From Diplodia intermedia (taxonomy: Eukaryota; Ascomycota; Dothideomycetes; Botryosphaeriales; Botryosphaeriaceae): DNA of 64,000 nucleotides. The translations under genes and the position numbers were made by a program. The notes beneath the pieces are model-generated. The model saw only the letters and a program-made list of their open reading frames with translations, was not told the origin of the DNA and did not search any database. The DNA is taken from the NCBI GenBank assembly GCA_021495925.1, contig JAKEKT010000046.1, positions 186,001 through 250,000 on the forward strand, written 5' to 3'. Shown piece after piece: positions 1-10,659 of this stretch. The stretch's first letter is position 1. Each line of letters starts with the position of its first letter.

Positions 1-1370
1 ACGTCCTTGAGGCCCATGGTCTTCATGCCGCCCGTGACCGAGTCGAACCCGGTCGCCAGCGCGATGACGTCGAACTCACGCTCGGTGCCGTCTGCCGTCT
101 TGATGCCCTTCTCCGTGACCTCGACGATGGGCGTCTTCTTGACGTCGACCATCTCGTTCTCCGGCCGGTCCATCATCTCGTAGAAGTTTTGCTCGAGCGA
201 CGGCCGCTTGGTTCCCCAAGGATGCGGCTTCTCGAGTGGCGCGAGCATGTCACGCTTGACGGGGTCGGTGATGCGCGCGCGCGTCTTCTTGACCCAGAAG
301 CTGTATGCCTCATCGTTGGCCCTCTCGTCGAACAGCATGTCCTTGTAGGTGCCGAGCCAGAAGAAGAAGCCGCCTTTGCGCCAGAGCTCCTCGAAGAAAG
401 CCTCGCGCTGTTCGGGGGTGTCATCCAAGGTGTTGCGGTCGATGAAGTCCATGGGGAAGCCGGAGAAGGTCGTCATGCGGTATTTGTAGATCTCAGGGTA
501 GTCCTTCTTCTGTGCCTCCTGCTCCTCCTTGGTCAACTTCTGCTGGCGCATTGGCAAGCAGAGGTTGGGGGTGCGCTGGAACACGGTGACGGACTTGGCT
601 GTCTTTGCCGTCTCCTGTGCGATCTGGATTCCGGTCGAGCCCGTGCCGACGACTGCTATCCTCTTTCCAGCCACATCAACGCCCTCGGTGGGCCAAAATG
701 ACGAGTGGTGCATGACGCCTTTGAACTTTTCAAGACCGGGCCAGTCGGGGAAATGGCGCTTCGCAGCAAACCCTGTGGCGCAGATGAAGAACTTCGAGTA
801 TGCGGTTCGGCCATCTTCTGTCTTCACAACCCATCTTTGCGATGGCTTCTCAAACTGTGCATGAACCACCTTCGAATCGAAGGCGACGTCCTTCTTGATG
901 TCGAGCTGTTGATCGACGAACTTGAAATACTCGCGCAGTTCATTGTAGTCCGGATATTTCTCCGTCCAATTCCAGTTCTACACCATCGGTCAGCCATATG
1001 CTACTTACGATTGACACTGGCTTGACACGAACCTTCCAGAGCTTATCGATGCTGTATTCGTACACTGGAACCATCGAGTCGACACGCGCGCCGGGGTAGC
1101 AATTCCAGTGCCTGTTGCTCGCCAATTAGAATTGAACCATCGGGGCAATTGGGCCCGAGATGGGGCGGCTTACCAGATGCCGCCAAGGTCTTTGCCCGCC
1201 TCGAGGATCTTCACCTTCAGACCATACTCGTCGCGGAGCTTGTGTAGTAGGTAGACCCCGCCGAATCCGGCACCGACGATCAGGACGTCGACATCGAGGT
1301 TATCCGTATGACCGTTGGTCTGCGCAGCCCCGGCCGGCTGTTCCGAGCTAATATCTCTTCGAAAAGACAT
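1..1370 (-). CDS. Baeyer-Villiger-type FAD monooxygenase, 3' end missing
   Basis: Flavin monooxygenase expected to insert oxygen next to a ketone using NADPH and O2. Exons read as 1174-1370, 1033-1111 and 1-977, joined by introns of 62 and 55 nt; the second intron has a GTTCGT donor. Visible motifs are an N-terminal FAD Rossmann loop (GAGFGG), the Baeyer-Villiger fingerprint FKGVMHHSSFWP (pattern FxGxxxHxxxWP) and a second, NADPH-binding Rossmann loop (GTGSTG). The splice between exons 2 and 3 restores the family-typical stretch LWKNWNWTEKYP. The start ATG at 1368-1370 precedes a short polar leader and the Rossmann fold. The C-terminal part lies beyond the left edge, so total length is unknown. 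Substrate cannot be told from sequence: steroids, cyclic ketones and polyketide intermediates are all used by the family. No biosynthetic cluster partner is visible on the right side. Confidence 0.93.
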
Positions 1371-3166
1371 GGCTGCGGGGGTTTTGTTGCAACTGAAGAT
1401 GATGTATCTGTTTCAATCGCGAAGGCGACGTGGTCGTCTCAGAGGGAAAATAAAGACACAGAGGGAGCAAGCGGTTTGGAGCGCGGAGATCAGAACGGGC
1501 AAGACGGCCGCAATCGCGGAAGCTCTACTACTTATACACCGTGTCGATCGCCGGACAGCTTCCCCAACCTACGCACCGCCTCCCCCACATACGCATGCAC
1601 GCACACGCCGGAGCAACGGGTGCTTCCCAAGCCAGGAACGCGGGAGGGGGCATGGATGACCCGCCCCACCCGGGCCCTTCACACGAGTCACGTGTCTTCG
1701 GCGCTTAATATTGCTGCTTGAAGTCGAGACCCTTTCCGCGCCGGTCCTATCGGAAGGCTGGGCCTGTGTAGCAAGGGAAACTGAGCATCTATCAAGGGAA
1801 CATAGACTGCCGATCTTTGTTCGTTACGGATCCAGATGCATGCACGAGCTGCGTCTACTTCTGCTACGTCCTTTAGTCCGTAACGAGCGCTGACTGGGGA
1901 GGCTCCGTATGGAGCACGTTGATTGTCTTGGTGAGGCTATCTATCCCCACTTCTGGCTGGGATAGGAAAGCTCTGCGTGCATCGAGCCTCTGTCTCGTTG
2001 ACACTCTAGTTGCTGTTGGAAGGAGGGAGCAAGAGTAACGTGGCGGCGAAACCAGTGGCGGCGGAAACCAGCGGCGACGGTGCAAAATCCACAAGATGGA
2101 AGAAAGGCGTGCAATGTAGCCCCAAAGACTCCAATCATTCCCTGAAAGACTGTCATCTGAGGAGGATATGGTCTCCCAAAGCTTACTCTGATGCAGAAGA
2201 GTCCCTGCACAATACCCGGCAAAGTTCCCTCGCAATCTGATCTCAGCGGAGCCGCAGATTCAGTTGCTCCTCCTCGAACCTGCTCAACCCACCGGGCGGG
2301 TCCTGGCTGAGTTTCTTTGGGAATACGACGCAGGTTTGACGTGTTCATAGAGCCTCTTACCCGACGATGCGGAGGTGGGATCCTAAGCAAGAAGGCTCGG
2401 TACTTCCCAAAACCGCTCATTCCGGCGCCCGGAAATGCCATTCACACGCACAATTGTCGGGGGGATAAGCGTCAATGTGCGGGGTAGACAGCGAAAAGAA
2501 AGCGGGGGTGGGTCCGGGGTAAGTGGCCTAACGTCGACTCGACTTCTAGCCGCTGTCCCTTTATTAGTCTGGTATGCTTTTTTGGCTGCTTGCGGACTTG
2601 CGATGCGGGAGGTTATCCGCAAAGGCGCGTCAATGGTTGGCAAGTCTGCCGGCCGGCAGCCGCAACGGACGCTGATCATGCGATTGGGGGGCGAGGCCCT
2701 GGCGTGGGGTTGCGTCGTGAGAATGCATGCCCGGATGCCCGAGTGTTGCCAGTGGCGCGGACTGCGCGGAGCCGCTAGTTGAGTTGGACGTGTGATCTGT
2801 TCTGTGGCAATGCGGCAGAGGATCTGTAACGTTGATGGATCCGTTGAGGATGACGCATCGGTCTTCTGATGCGCGGCGGATGAATGATGACTATGCCGGT
2901 GGCGTTGGTAAAGTAAGGTGCTTGGGTATAGCTTTCTCTTTGGTTGGGTTACTTCTATTATCATTCTGCGGTACCGCAATTGTGGGTCTGCGCCCTGCTC
3001 GTTATGTGCATTGGCAAACTACGCTCCATCATTTCAGTCATTTGTGAGACTGAATCGACCTTCCTGCACCCACCCAATAAAATCACCTCTATCTGGCTGA
3101 CTCGTGGCCATATGGTCCTATCTCCTGCCCAGTTACTTACCGCCAATCTCACTGCCCATTACGACC
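1371..3166. other. Intergenic 1.8 kb, promoter side of the monooxygenase
   Basis: No coding region recognised. Open frames here are short and without family features. The part next to the monooxygenase start should hold its promoter; a CACGTG E-box lies at about 1689. A short GC-rich imperfect repeat of GTGGCGGCG/AAACCA units lies at about 2039-2078. Confidence 0.5.
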
Positions 3167-4576
3167 CTACTCGCTGGCTGTCGCGGCCACTTTCGACCTA
3201 GGCCCCTTAGGTCTGCCTCTCTTCGCAGGCCCACGCCGAGCTGCCACCTCCTTGACCGTACCGCCCCTCTCGACCCTCTTTTCCCTCCTCCTCTCCCTCT
3301 CGCCTTCCGCCAACTCCCTCTGAATCCCATCCTCCCATTCCCTTGTCTCCCCCCTCACCCTCTTCATATCCGCCTCCCAAACCGCCGTCAGTCTCCTCTT
3401 CCCCTCCGCCCTTTCAACCTCCGGATCCCTCAGATCCCTCTCCGTCACCGCCACCCCGCTGCTCAACTCCGCATACCTCCTCTCACACGCCTGCGCCGAG
3501 TAAAACGCACCCGGCAGCGTCTCCGCGACGCGAAACGCGACATCCTTAAACAGGCGCCTGCGCAGGCGGGCCATCTCCTCGTCCTGGCGGCGCAGCGCGT
3601 GCAGGTGCGCGTCCATGAGCGCCGCGTCCTCGGCGGCGCTCCAGCGGCGGCGGCGCGTGCGCAGCGCGGCGTCCGTCTCGGCCATCTTCGCCTCGCGCAT
3701 GCGCCGGTACCGGGTCGAGATGGTCTTGGGGTCGTACCGCGCCAGCCCCCGCTCGCCCAGCAGGGTCGAGATGGCCTTGTCGCCGTGCCCCGCCGCCTTC
3801 ATGCGGAAGATGGTGGTGTCGACCTCGTCCAGCGTCGTGCCGACGGCCCGCCCGCCCTTGGCGAAGGCCCCGGCCCGCCTGCTGCTGCTGCTGCTCGTGG
3901 CTGCGCCGCTGGAGGCGGAGGCGCCGGCCGTGTTGCCGGTGGAGGTGGCGGCTGATGTCGAGGCGCGCTTGCGGGTTGCTGCTGCTGTGCCTGGCTGGTG
4001 ACCGGGCTTCTTGAGGTGACGCACTGGGGTCTGGGATTTGTCTTCGTAGTCTTCGTCCATGAGCTGATGAGATAGGTCAGTCGTCGGTCGTCCAGAGCGA
4101 TGATGTAGAAACTGTACCTCATAGGCGTCAACGCTCTCTTCACTGTCATAGCCACTGTGTGAATTGCTATCGGTGGAGGGGTCGGTATCAGAATCGGGAT
4201 CGTTGTCCATGACGGGTGAGACGTGATCGTGGTTGGTTACTGTATCGATTCCGCCGTCCAGGTCCATCTCATTGTCGTTTTCGAGGCGTTTCTTAGCGGC
4301 GGCCTCGAATCTTCGGGAATTTCTGGCTGGGTTGGCGGGTGTATCCTCAATGTCTCGTTCGAAGCCATCTCCAACCTCGAGTTCCCCATTTTCATCACCG
4401 CTTTCCTCAAACGGCGTATTTCCACGAGAGAAGGTTTGCTGGGTTGAAGGCTTCGAAATATGAGCTGAGTGACGATCCAGATCCATATCAGCAGTGAGTG
4501 CATCAGCAGTGAGTGCGGCAGCAGGGCTGACTGGCTTCTGGCCGGGAGGGCTATGGCTCGGCCCGGCGCCTGCCAT
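3167..4576 (-). CDS. SANT/Myb-like AT-hook nuclear protein
   Basis: Probably a DNA-binding nuclear protein; function unknown. The open frame encodes 469 residues. The first ~200 are acidic and low in complexity, followed by a Ser/Ala/Thr-rich linker. Around residues 250-300 there is a helix-turn-helix-like segment ending in KTISTRYRRMREAKM, then a SANT/Myb-like segment starting RRRRWSAAEDAALMDAH. The C-terminus is highly charged and ends in an AT-hook-like KRGRPKGPRSK. An in-frame 54-nt stretch at 4064-4117 has a GTACAG donor, a CTGAC branch site and a CAG acceptor; it is probably an intron, giving a 451-residue protein. The start ATG at 4574-4576 is the first in frame. It lies downstream of ARP5 in the same direction, with 331 bp between. 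Confidence 0.72.
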   Translation of the reverse strand: MAGAGPSHSPPGQKPVSPAAALTADALTADMDLDRHSAHISKPSTQQTFSRGNTPFEESGDENGELEVGDGFERDIEDTPANPARNSRRFEAAAKKRLENDNEMDLDGGIDTVTNHDHVSPVMDNDPDSDTDPSTDSNSHSGYDSEESVDAYEVQFLHHRSGRPTTDLSHQLMDEDYEDKSQTPVRHLKKPGHQPGTAAATRKRASTSAATSTGNTAGASASSGAATSSSSSRRAGAFAKGGRAVGTTLDEVDTTIFRMKAAGHGDKAISTLLGERGLARYDPKTISTRYRRMREAKMAETDAALRTRRRRWSAAEDAALMDAHLHALRRQDEEMARLRRRLFKDVAFRVAETLPGAFYSAQACERRYAELSSGVAVTERDLRDPEVERAEGKRRLTAVWEADMKRVRGETREWEDGIQRELAEGERERRREKRVERGGTVKEVAARRGPAKRGRPKGPRSKVAATASE

Positions 4577-4907
4577 ATCCGGGTGGGGCGAGTTTTTTTT
4601 TTCTTCTGCGGGTGACGAGTCGAGGGTTGGTAGGTTGTTTGGGTAAGATAGGTTCGTAGAGCTGGAAATGCTTTAAGTACGGGTAAAGTCAGGGTCCTTC
4701 CTCCTGCGGCGGGTGTTGTTCACGCCCCGACCAAGATGGGAGCTTGGTCCACGTGGGCAACAAGAAGCGAACACTTGAGCCCTTGTGACAGTTCAGCTTC
4801 GTTCATTAGAGAATACTTATTCGGCTAGGGGAACCCGTGTCATGTGGTCAGAAATAACTAGGTAGCAAATGTCTAACCCGGCTCTACGCTCCATTCCTTA
4901 CCCGTGC
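4577..4907. other. Intergenic between ARP5 end and SANT gene start
   Basis: About 330 bp holding the 3' end of the ARP5 transcript and the promoter of the SANT-like gene. No clear element was recognised beyond a poly-T run near 4592-4602. Confidence 0.4.
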
Positions 4908-7372
4908 TCACCACGAGTAAGAGTTGCCAAAATCATGCTCCTGTAATTGTACTGTCAGTTCAACGATTCACCCAACCACTTTCTCGAGTTCAACTCACCT
5001 TGATGTAATCGCCACCCTTCTCCGCCCACTCGGCCTTGCTGACCCAGCTCTTCTTACTCTCCCCACTCTTGGCCCACCTCGCGGCGCCCCTCCAAGCATC
5101 TAGCACTGGATCCTTCGCTTTCCTGACCACCAGCTCTACATCGATCGGCAGACACGCCCTGAGGTCATTCCGCAATCTGTCCTCGAAACCCTTGAAGACC
5201 GTGTTCCCACCAGTCAGGAAAACATCCCTCAGCACGTCCTTCTGACGCGCATGGTCGGCGAGGCGCTCAGTCAAGATGCTAGATGCTATCTCCACGATGC
5301 CAGCCTGATCGAGGCCGGCGATGGATGGCTGGAACACGACCTCTGGGACGCGAATCCGCTCGACGTTGAGATGGATCTGGTGCGCTTGGCGCTGCGACTC
5401 CGGGTCGAAGGAGTACGGCCCGTGAGTGAAACTATGTATGAGGGACTTGGTCCAGTCCATCTGCGCGTCGCGGGTGCTGTCCTCGGTGAACTTGGGGTCG
5501 TGCTTAAGAAGCTGGGACTCGATGGCTTTGAGCGACGTGTTGAGATCCTCTTCTTCCTCGTCGTCCGACCCTTCGCCCGTGGCGATTGTGCGGTAGACCC
5601 CCCAGTCGGCATCGTCGGCTCCGAATGTGTCTTCGTCGGCGCCGCGACGGCGTTTCTTATTGGGAGTGTCGGAGGCGAGATTGGCGATGCTCTTCATCCG
5701 CATTTGTGCGGCGAGAGACTTGCGGTTACCCAGGTCGGCTTTCAAGCGTTCCCGATCCTTGATCTTCTGAATGATGGCCTGTCCGCTGGTTAGTTTTAGG
5801 GGTAAGCTACGCCATGTTTGGGAGACGGACCTGGCGTGCTACTCTTCTCTCCTCAATCCAAGTCTCGGGGTCATTCTCTCTTCTCTCGTTGTCCAAGCGC
5901 TCTTCTTCCGCAATCCTTGCCTTCTCGCGCTCCTTTTCGGCCTTTGCACGCTGGCGTGCCTCGTGGTTAGACTTCATCAACCGCTGCTGGCGCTTCTGCT
6001 TCAGACCCTCCTCGTCAAGCTGGTCATCCGGTACATCCACGAGCGGGAATGTTGGCGGCTCGTTCTCTTCCTCCTCCAGATCACCGACATCCTTATTCCT
6101 AGCCTTCCGGATGGATTTATCCAACTCCCTGATCCTCTTCTCCAGCTGCGCCTCATCATCGAAATCCTCTCCCTCCAGGATGCGCTTTCCTTCCTTCTTG
6201 GTTGTTTCTGATAGCCTGACCTGGAGCTCTTTGTAGTACGCCAGCTCCTGCTCCTTGGCGATCAGCTTCTCCAAGCGCATCTTAGCTGCTTGTTCCTGCA
6301 ATCTTCTGCCGCTCTCCTTGCGTTTCTCCGCAGCGCGTGCCAGTTCCTCCTCCGTCTTTTGCACCACCACCTGCTCCGTAAAGGGGAATTGGATGACATG
6401 GTTCCGATCTTCCAGCCCGGTCCAGTCAAGGTATTTGCTCAGCTCATTTTCGTAATCTTGCGATATGTAGCAATGCTCGCGGACGAGGTCTTCGGCTTGA
6501 ATGTCGGGAAGCTTCCCAGGGAAAGTCGGGTATTTGAGACGGAGCAGTTTCTGGAGAAATTCGGCGCTCTGGAAACGGCCCCAGTTGATGCGTGTGGTGT
6601 GGGAGAGCATGGCTTTGGACTCGACAACGGGGATCAGGTGGGTGGAGGTGTAGGACGAGGAGACGACGAGGCCGTTCTTGCCATTGTTGTAGTTGTACGA
6701 GAAGAGGGAGTCGATGCCGAAAGCTGCAGAGGGCGCGCCATATAGCTCAAAAAGGATTTCGGACATGGCTGCAGAAGCATCAGTGTTAGCTTGGGCCCCG
6801 TACACGCTGGAGCTGCGGACATACTCCTTCGCGAATATCCCAGGTTCGCAACGGGCTCGGTCATGACGACGGGGCGATTGATGCCACCGCTGGAGCCGTC
6901 CACCCCCATCTTTGTGAAGACGTAGTCTAGAACACCCTCCATCGCATCCCAATTGTTGATGACATTCGTTCCGGGTTCGTACACGTTCTTGGCCTGGCCG
7001 CGCGCAGTGCCGTCGGCGTAGACCTCGTTGCCGATGAATTGGAAGGTGGTGTTGAGCTTGCGGTCTCTGTAACGCGCCATCATCGGCGCGACCGACAGGC
7101 GTGGGCTTTCATCGAAGGCCCAGCCGGCACGCACGGAGGACGAGCCTGCATCGCAGCTAGGTTAGTAGGTGGGAGCTGTACAGGTGGACCAGAAGACGAC
7201 TCGTACCATTGTCGATGACGATAGCGGTATTGGAGTCGCTGCGCCGGTAGCCCTCGCTGTCGATGTCGCGGATGCCCTCGAATGGAGGGTCCTTGAGCGA
7301 CCATATCCTCTCAGGGCTCGGCTTCGCGTTGCGCACATCCTGCGCGGCGCCGTCGGGGGAGGGCTGGACCAT
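4908..7372 (-). CDS. ARP5: Actin-related protein 5, INO80 complex subunit
   Basis: Nuclear actin-related protein that, with Ies6, couples INO80 ATPase activity to nucleosome sliding. Five exons read as 7207-7372, 6825-7145, 5831-6768, 4999-5778 and 4908-4940, giving 745 residues. The first intron splits the actin phosphate-1 loop; splicing gives DNGSSSVRAGWAFD. Other actin-fold blocks are INRPVVMTEPVANLGYSRR, the ATP-loop region FGIDSLFSYNYN and the phosphate-2/adenosine region VFLTGGNTVFKGFEDRLR. Between the actin halves (about residues 250-470) is the long charged, coiled-coil-like insertion typical of Arp5, rich in Glu, Arg and Lys. The last 33-nt exon supplies the C-terminal EHDFGNSYSW. 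The chosen ATG at 7370-7372 is the only start in this frame after an upstream stop. IES6, its direct partner, begins 1 kb away. Confidence 0.93.
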
Positions 7373-7718
7373 GGTGTCGGCGAGGGGCTTGGGGTGGGGA
7401 CGAGTATGCGTGGAGCTGCTATGTCATGATCTAGCGGTCGGAAGCGAGGGGTCACGGTGGAGAAGCTGGGCGGGCGCGGTGTGTTGCAAGAAGTAGAAAG
7501 CTAAGGTATCTCAGGTGTCTAAAGTCCGGAGGAGCTCCACAAAGCACCAAGCGCCGCAGATCGGCAAGCTTCCAACCAACCCCGGCCCGCTCTTTTGCGG
7601 CGACAAACGCCAGGTACCCATCAAATCAACCACCATGTCCAGCCAGCAATGCTTAGGAAAGAAACAAGAGAGGATCCACGCCCGCCTCGTTCAGGCGGAT
7701 TGGAAGGTGCGACCGTTT
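7373..7718. other. Short intergenic, ARP5 promoter and DAD4 3' end
   Basis: About 346 bp between two genes on the same strand. It must contain the ARP5 promoter and the DAD4 polyadenylation region. No distinct motif recognised. Confidence 0.4.
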
Positions 7719-8152
7719 TCACTGCTCCACCGGCTCCTTCAGGCTATCCGTGGCTGCATCGTCATCAGCATCGCTGGAACCAGTTGGAGAAGAAACTTGA
7801 CCGACCTTCAAGATGGAAGAGCACGTTGGATTGGTAGTTCTTGAACATCTGGGCGACCAGCTCGACGTTCATGTTCTGAATGTTGATTTCCTGCAACCTT
7901 GTCAGCCCATGCCGCTTGGCTGAGCGCAGGAATGGACGGACCTGGAGGTTCTTGTTCAGGACCATGACCGCTTCATTGAGCTTCTCCTGCATAAATCCAT
8001 GAGCATGCATGCGGACTTGGTGCCTGCGCCAAACATACTACGTTGTTAATGATGCGCCCAAGGAGTAGGCTCTGCTGGTGCTCGTGCGGGCTTTCCTGGG
8101 GCCACGAGTCAGCATCCACACTCATCAAGCAAAAGCGAGGACTGCATACCAT
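7719..8152 (-). CDS. DAD4: DASH/DAM1 complex subunit Dad4 (74 aa, five exons)
   Basis: Subunit of the DASH/Dam1 ring that links kinetochores to spindle microtubules. Exons read as 8150-8152 (the ATG alone), 8039-8095, 7942-7986, 7806-7890 and 7719-7753. Introns are 54, 52, 51 and 52 nt, all with GT..AG ends. The spliced product is 74 residues, close to the usual Dad4 length. Family signatures are ESPHEHQQSLLLGRIINNV, the coiled-coil-like EKLNEAVMVLNKNLQ and the near-invariant VELVAQMFKNYQSNVLFHLE. The tail ends in SLKEPVEQ. The first intron directly follows the start codon, and there are four introns in 225 coding bases, so open-frame searches would miss the gene. It is divergent from IES6 over 248 bp. 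Confidence 0.93.
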
Positions 8153-8400
8153 GTTGTCTGGCCTCGGTACTGCGTGCAGGGCGTGACTGCGTTGCTCGTT
8201 GGCGGCGTGTTTGTTGATATCCGCGGCGCCAGCTCGCAGCCCTACGAGCCCATCAACACCGAGCAAGAGCCGCTAACCCCGATACGGTATCTGCCCGGGA
8301 GCTCCCCCAATCCAGCTGTCGTAAAGCAGCGCGTCTCGCTCATAGCCTCAACCACCTGCCACGCCCGCCACCCTCCCACAAGCTCCTTCATCTTCCCACC
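8153..8400. promoter_or_regulatory. Divergent promoter DAD4 / IES6
   Basis: The 248 bp between the two start codons must hold both promoters. The IES6 side is pyrimidine-rich just before the ATG (CTCCTTCATCTTCCCACC), typical of a fungal core promoter. No specific factor site is assigned. Confidence 0.55.
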
Positions 8401-8958
8401 ATGGCGCCCATCACGCACAACCCCACGGAGCTGGACCACCAGGCCCTGCTCGACCGCCTCGACATGTTCCGCGTCCACAAGCCGTTCCGCAACCCCAGCT
8501 GGAAGCCGCCACAGCGCCGCAACAAGAACGTCAAGCAGATCATCGCCGAGGCACAGCGCAAAGAAGCCTCGGTCATGGCCACCCAAAACAACAGCGGCAG
8601 CTCCACCCCCGCCGTCATGGCTGCCTACGGTGCGGGCAGCGCGACCCCCGGTTCGAACATCGCACAGGCCGCCCAGAACCTGTCAACTATGGCGCTGGAA
8701 AAGAACGGAAGGGCGGCTGCGTCAGCGGGTGGTATGGGTGCGGGCCCAGCGGTTACATACACGAACATCGAGGCGCCTCCGAGCTTGCAGGTCAAGCGGA
8801 AGTACTGCGACATCACGGGGTTGCCGGCGGCGTATACGGATCCCAAGACGAGACTGCGGTACCACAATGCGGAGATTTTTGGCAACATCAGATTGATGGG
8901 ACAGAGCACGACGGAAGGATACCTTGCTGCCAGAGGAGCGCACACCGTGCTGAAATAA
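8401..8958 (+). CDS. IES6: INO80 complex subunit Ies6 (YL1 C-terminal domain)
   Basis: Small INO80 subunit that forms a module with Arp5 and helps nucleosome sliding and H2A.Z handling. It is a single exon of 185 residues. The N-terminal part is basic (KPFRNPSWKPPQRRNKNVKQ), the middle is Ala/Gly/Ser-rich, and the YL1 C-terminal domain lies at about residues 135-170 with KYCDITGLPAAYTDPKTRLR followed by YHNAEIFGNIR. Length and domain order match Ies6; Swc2/YL1, the other protein with this domain, is much longer. The ATG at 8401 follows a CCACC context. The gene stands about 1 kb from ARP5, with DAD4 between. Confidence 0.93.
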   Translation: MAPITHNPTELDHQALLDRLDMFRVHKPFRNPSWKPPQRRNKNVKQIIAEAQRKEASVMATQNNSGSSTPAVMAAYGAGSATPGSNIAQAAQNLSTMALEKNGRAAASAGGMGAGPAVTYTNIEAPPSLQVKRKYCDITGLPAAYTDPKTRLRYHNAEIFGNIRLMGQSTTEGYLAARGAHTVLK

Positions 8959-9881
8959 AACACCAGCAAGCTCAACGGTTGGCAGCTACGGCGTCCGCGA
9001 ATCGAAACTGGTATCGGTGTCACGCAGAAAGCACGAACGTCCGCAGAAGAGGCTGGGTCCTTCCCACGCATGGCAGGTGCTGAATATCTCTCAACTACTC
9101 AAATGTGCTACGATGGCATGTCTGAACCACAAAGTCAAACCTCTTCCACCCGCCCTGCCCCTCTCGAGACAGGGTTCAAGAAGACGCTCCGGCTTAATCG
9201 GGATCATGTTTTGGTCTTCGCCCAAGGTGGCAGGGTACCGAGGCCTCACGGAACGAGACCTCAGTTACAGCAGAAAGATTCAAACTGTTGCCAAGGCGGT
9301 GCTGTAATTCAATGATGGATTGAAGAGATGCATCTGTGTCGTTAGTTGAAACAATAAAGAGATACCCAAGGAAATGTATCCAATGGTCTACAGCAGTGTT
9401 CAGAGATGGCAGTATGCGACAGGCAAAGCTGGTTCTTCCCAGTGAAATCATCAGCTGTTCCTCCAATACGCCTCACGAAGGTTTGACAGAAGCAAGAAAG
9501 CCCACTGCGTGTACAGCTTCGGGAGGCATCAATCGCAGGCTGGAAGGGTGCATTTGAATGCGCTGTGGCTGGCCGCCACTTGATGCGGCTCTCCGGGATG
9601 CGTGGGCGGGAGTCGAAGCTGCGGGAAGCGACAGACTGGGCTGCACGATCTTTTGTGCGAACGCGCCAAGAAAAAACGCGCGTGCGCGCCGTACCTCGCG
9701 CTAAGTCAGAGGCCACTCTAGCGGCCGATCACCTCCGTCGTGCCCGACAAGCGCCAGACACTCCTTCCACCCTACATTCGAACGCGCTCTACACCGCCCA
9801 ATTCTCTTCGCTACTGTGCCGCCTTTGCTTGCCTTTTCTCTAATACTTTGTGCACTTCGTTCCGAACAGACGACCGCCAAA
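8959..9881. other. Intergenic between IES6 and GOT1
   Basis: About 920 bp with no gene recognised. The right end, from about 9750, is pyrimidine-rich and likely the GOT1 promoter and 5' leader. The remainder holds the IES6 3' region and short meaningless frames. Confidence 0.45.
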
Positions 9882-10659
9882 ATGCCTTCGTTCTGGCTCA
9901 GCGATTCCCAAAGTGCGTCCAGGCTTCACTCCCATCCCTCGCTCCGCCGCCGAGTTGCGCATACCTCGCACTGAATGGACGACGAGCTAACGTGGAGACA
10001 ACTAGAGGTCGGAGTTGCCTTCTGCTCAGGGGGTAGGTACGAATAAATCCGGCGTGCGCATCCGCCTCTCCGTCTCTTGCGGCGCCGCCGGCGCGCACTG
10101 CCCAAAAAGTTATGTTCATGGAGGAATGCAGTCGAGATCTGACGCTGGTGGATACAGGCGGCTTCTTCCTCCTGGCGGGCGTGATGATGTTCTTCGATAG
10201 GGCACTGTGAGTTTCCTGCATGCTGCAGTGGACTCGATGGACAAGAGCGCTAACATGTCGCATAGGCTAGCAATGGGCAACGTACGTCTCTGCTTCTTCT
10301 GTCTCTGCCTCGGAAACCTCTCGCCGACTCGTTCATCCCTCCCTCTCTGACGAACCACACAGATCCTCTTCATCTGCGGTCTCACTCTCATCATCGGCCT
10401 CCAGAAGACACTCCTCTTCTTCGCGCGCCGTCAAAAGATCGCTGGCACCGCCGCCTTCGTGACCGGCATCCTGCTTATCCTCTTCCGCTGGCCGTTGATC
10501 GGCTTCTGCGTCGAGCTGTACGGCATCTTCGTCCTCTTCGGCGACTTCTTCGCCACCATCGCCGGCTTCGTGAGACCGATTCCCTACGTTGGTCCGTACG
10601 CGGCGAATTTCTTGGAAAGAATCTCGGGCGGAGCGAGGAATTCGGAGCTGCCAGTCTAG
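9882..10659 (+). CDS. GOT1: Golgi transport protein Got1-like (multi-pass membrane)
   Basis: Small tetraspanning protein of early Golgi/ER vesicles needed for transport into the cis-Golgi. Five exons read as 9882-9912, 10006-10032, 10158-10206, 10266-10281 and 10363-10659, giving 139 residues. Splicing yields SFWLSDSQKVGVAFCSGGGF, then membrane segments FFLLAGVMMFF, ILFICGLTLIIGL, a long hydrophobic stretch around IAGTAAFVTGILLILF and GFCVELYGIFVLFG. The family hallmark FGDFFATIAGFVRPIPYVGP follows. Exon 4 is only 16 nt and codes the end of FDRALLAMGN. The 93- and 125-nt introns 1 and 2 are longer than the window norm. Assignment is firm; the exact start is supported by the typical WLSD leader. 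Confidence 0.9.

Noticed and set aside
978..1008. 31-nt intron using a GTAAGT donor in the monooxygenase
   Set aside because: Too short for this window, and it leaves a non-family insertion; the GTTCGT donor gives a 55-nt intron and restores LWKNWNW.
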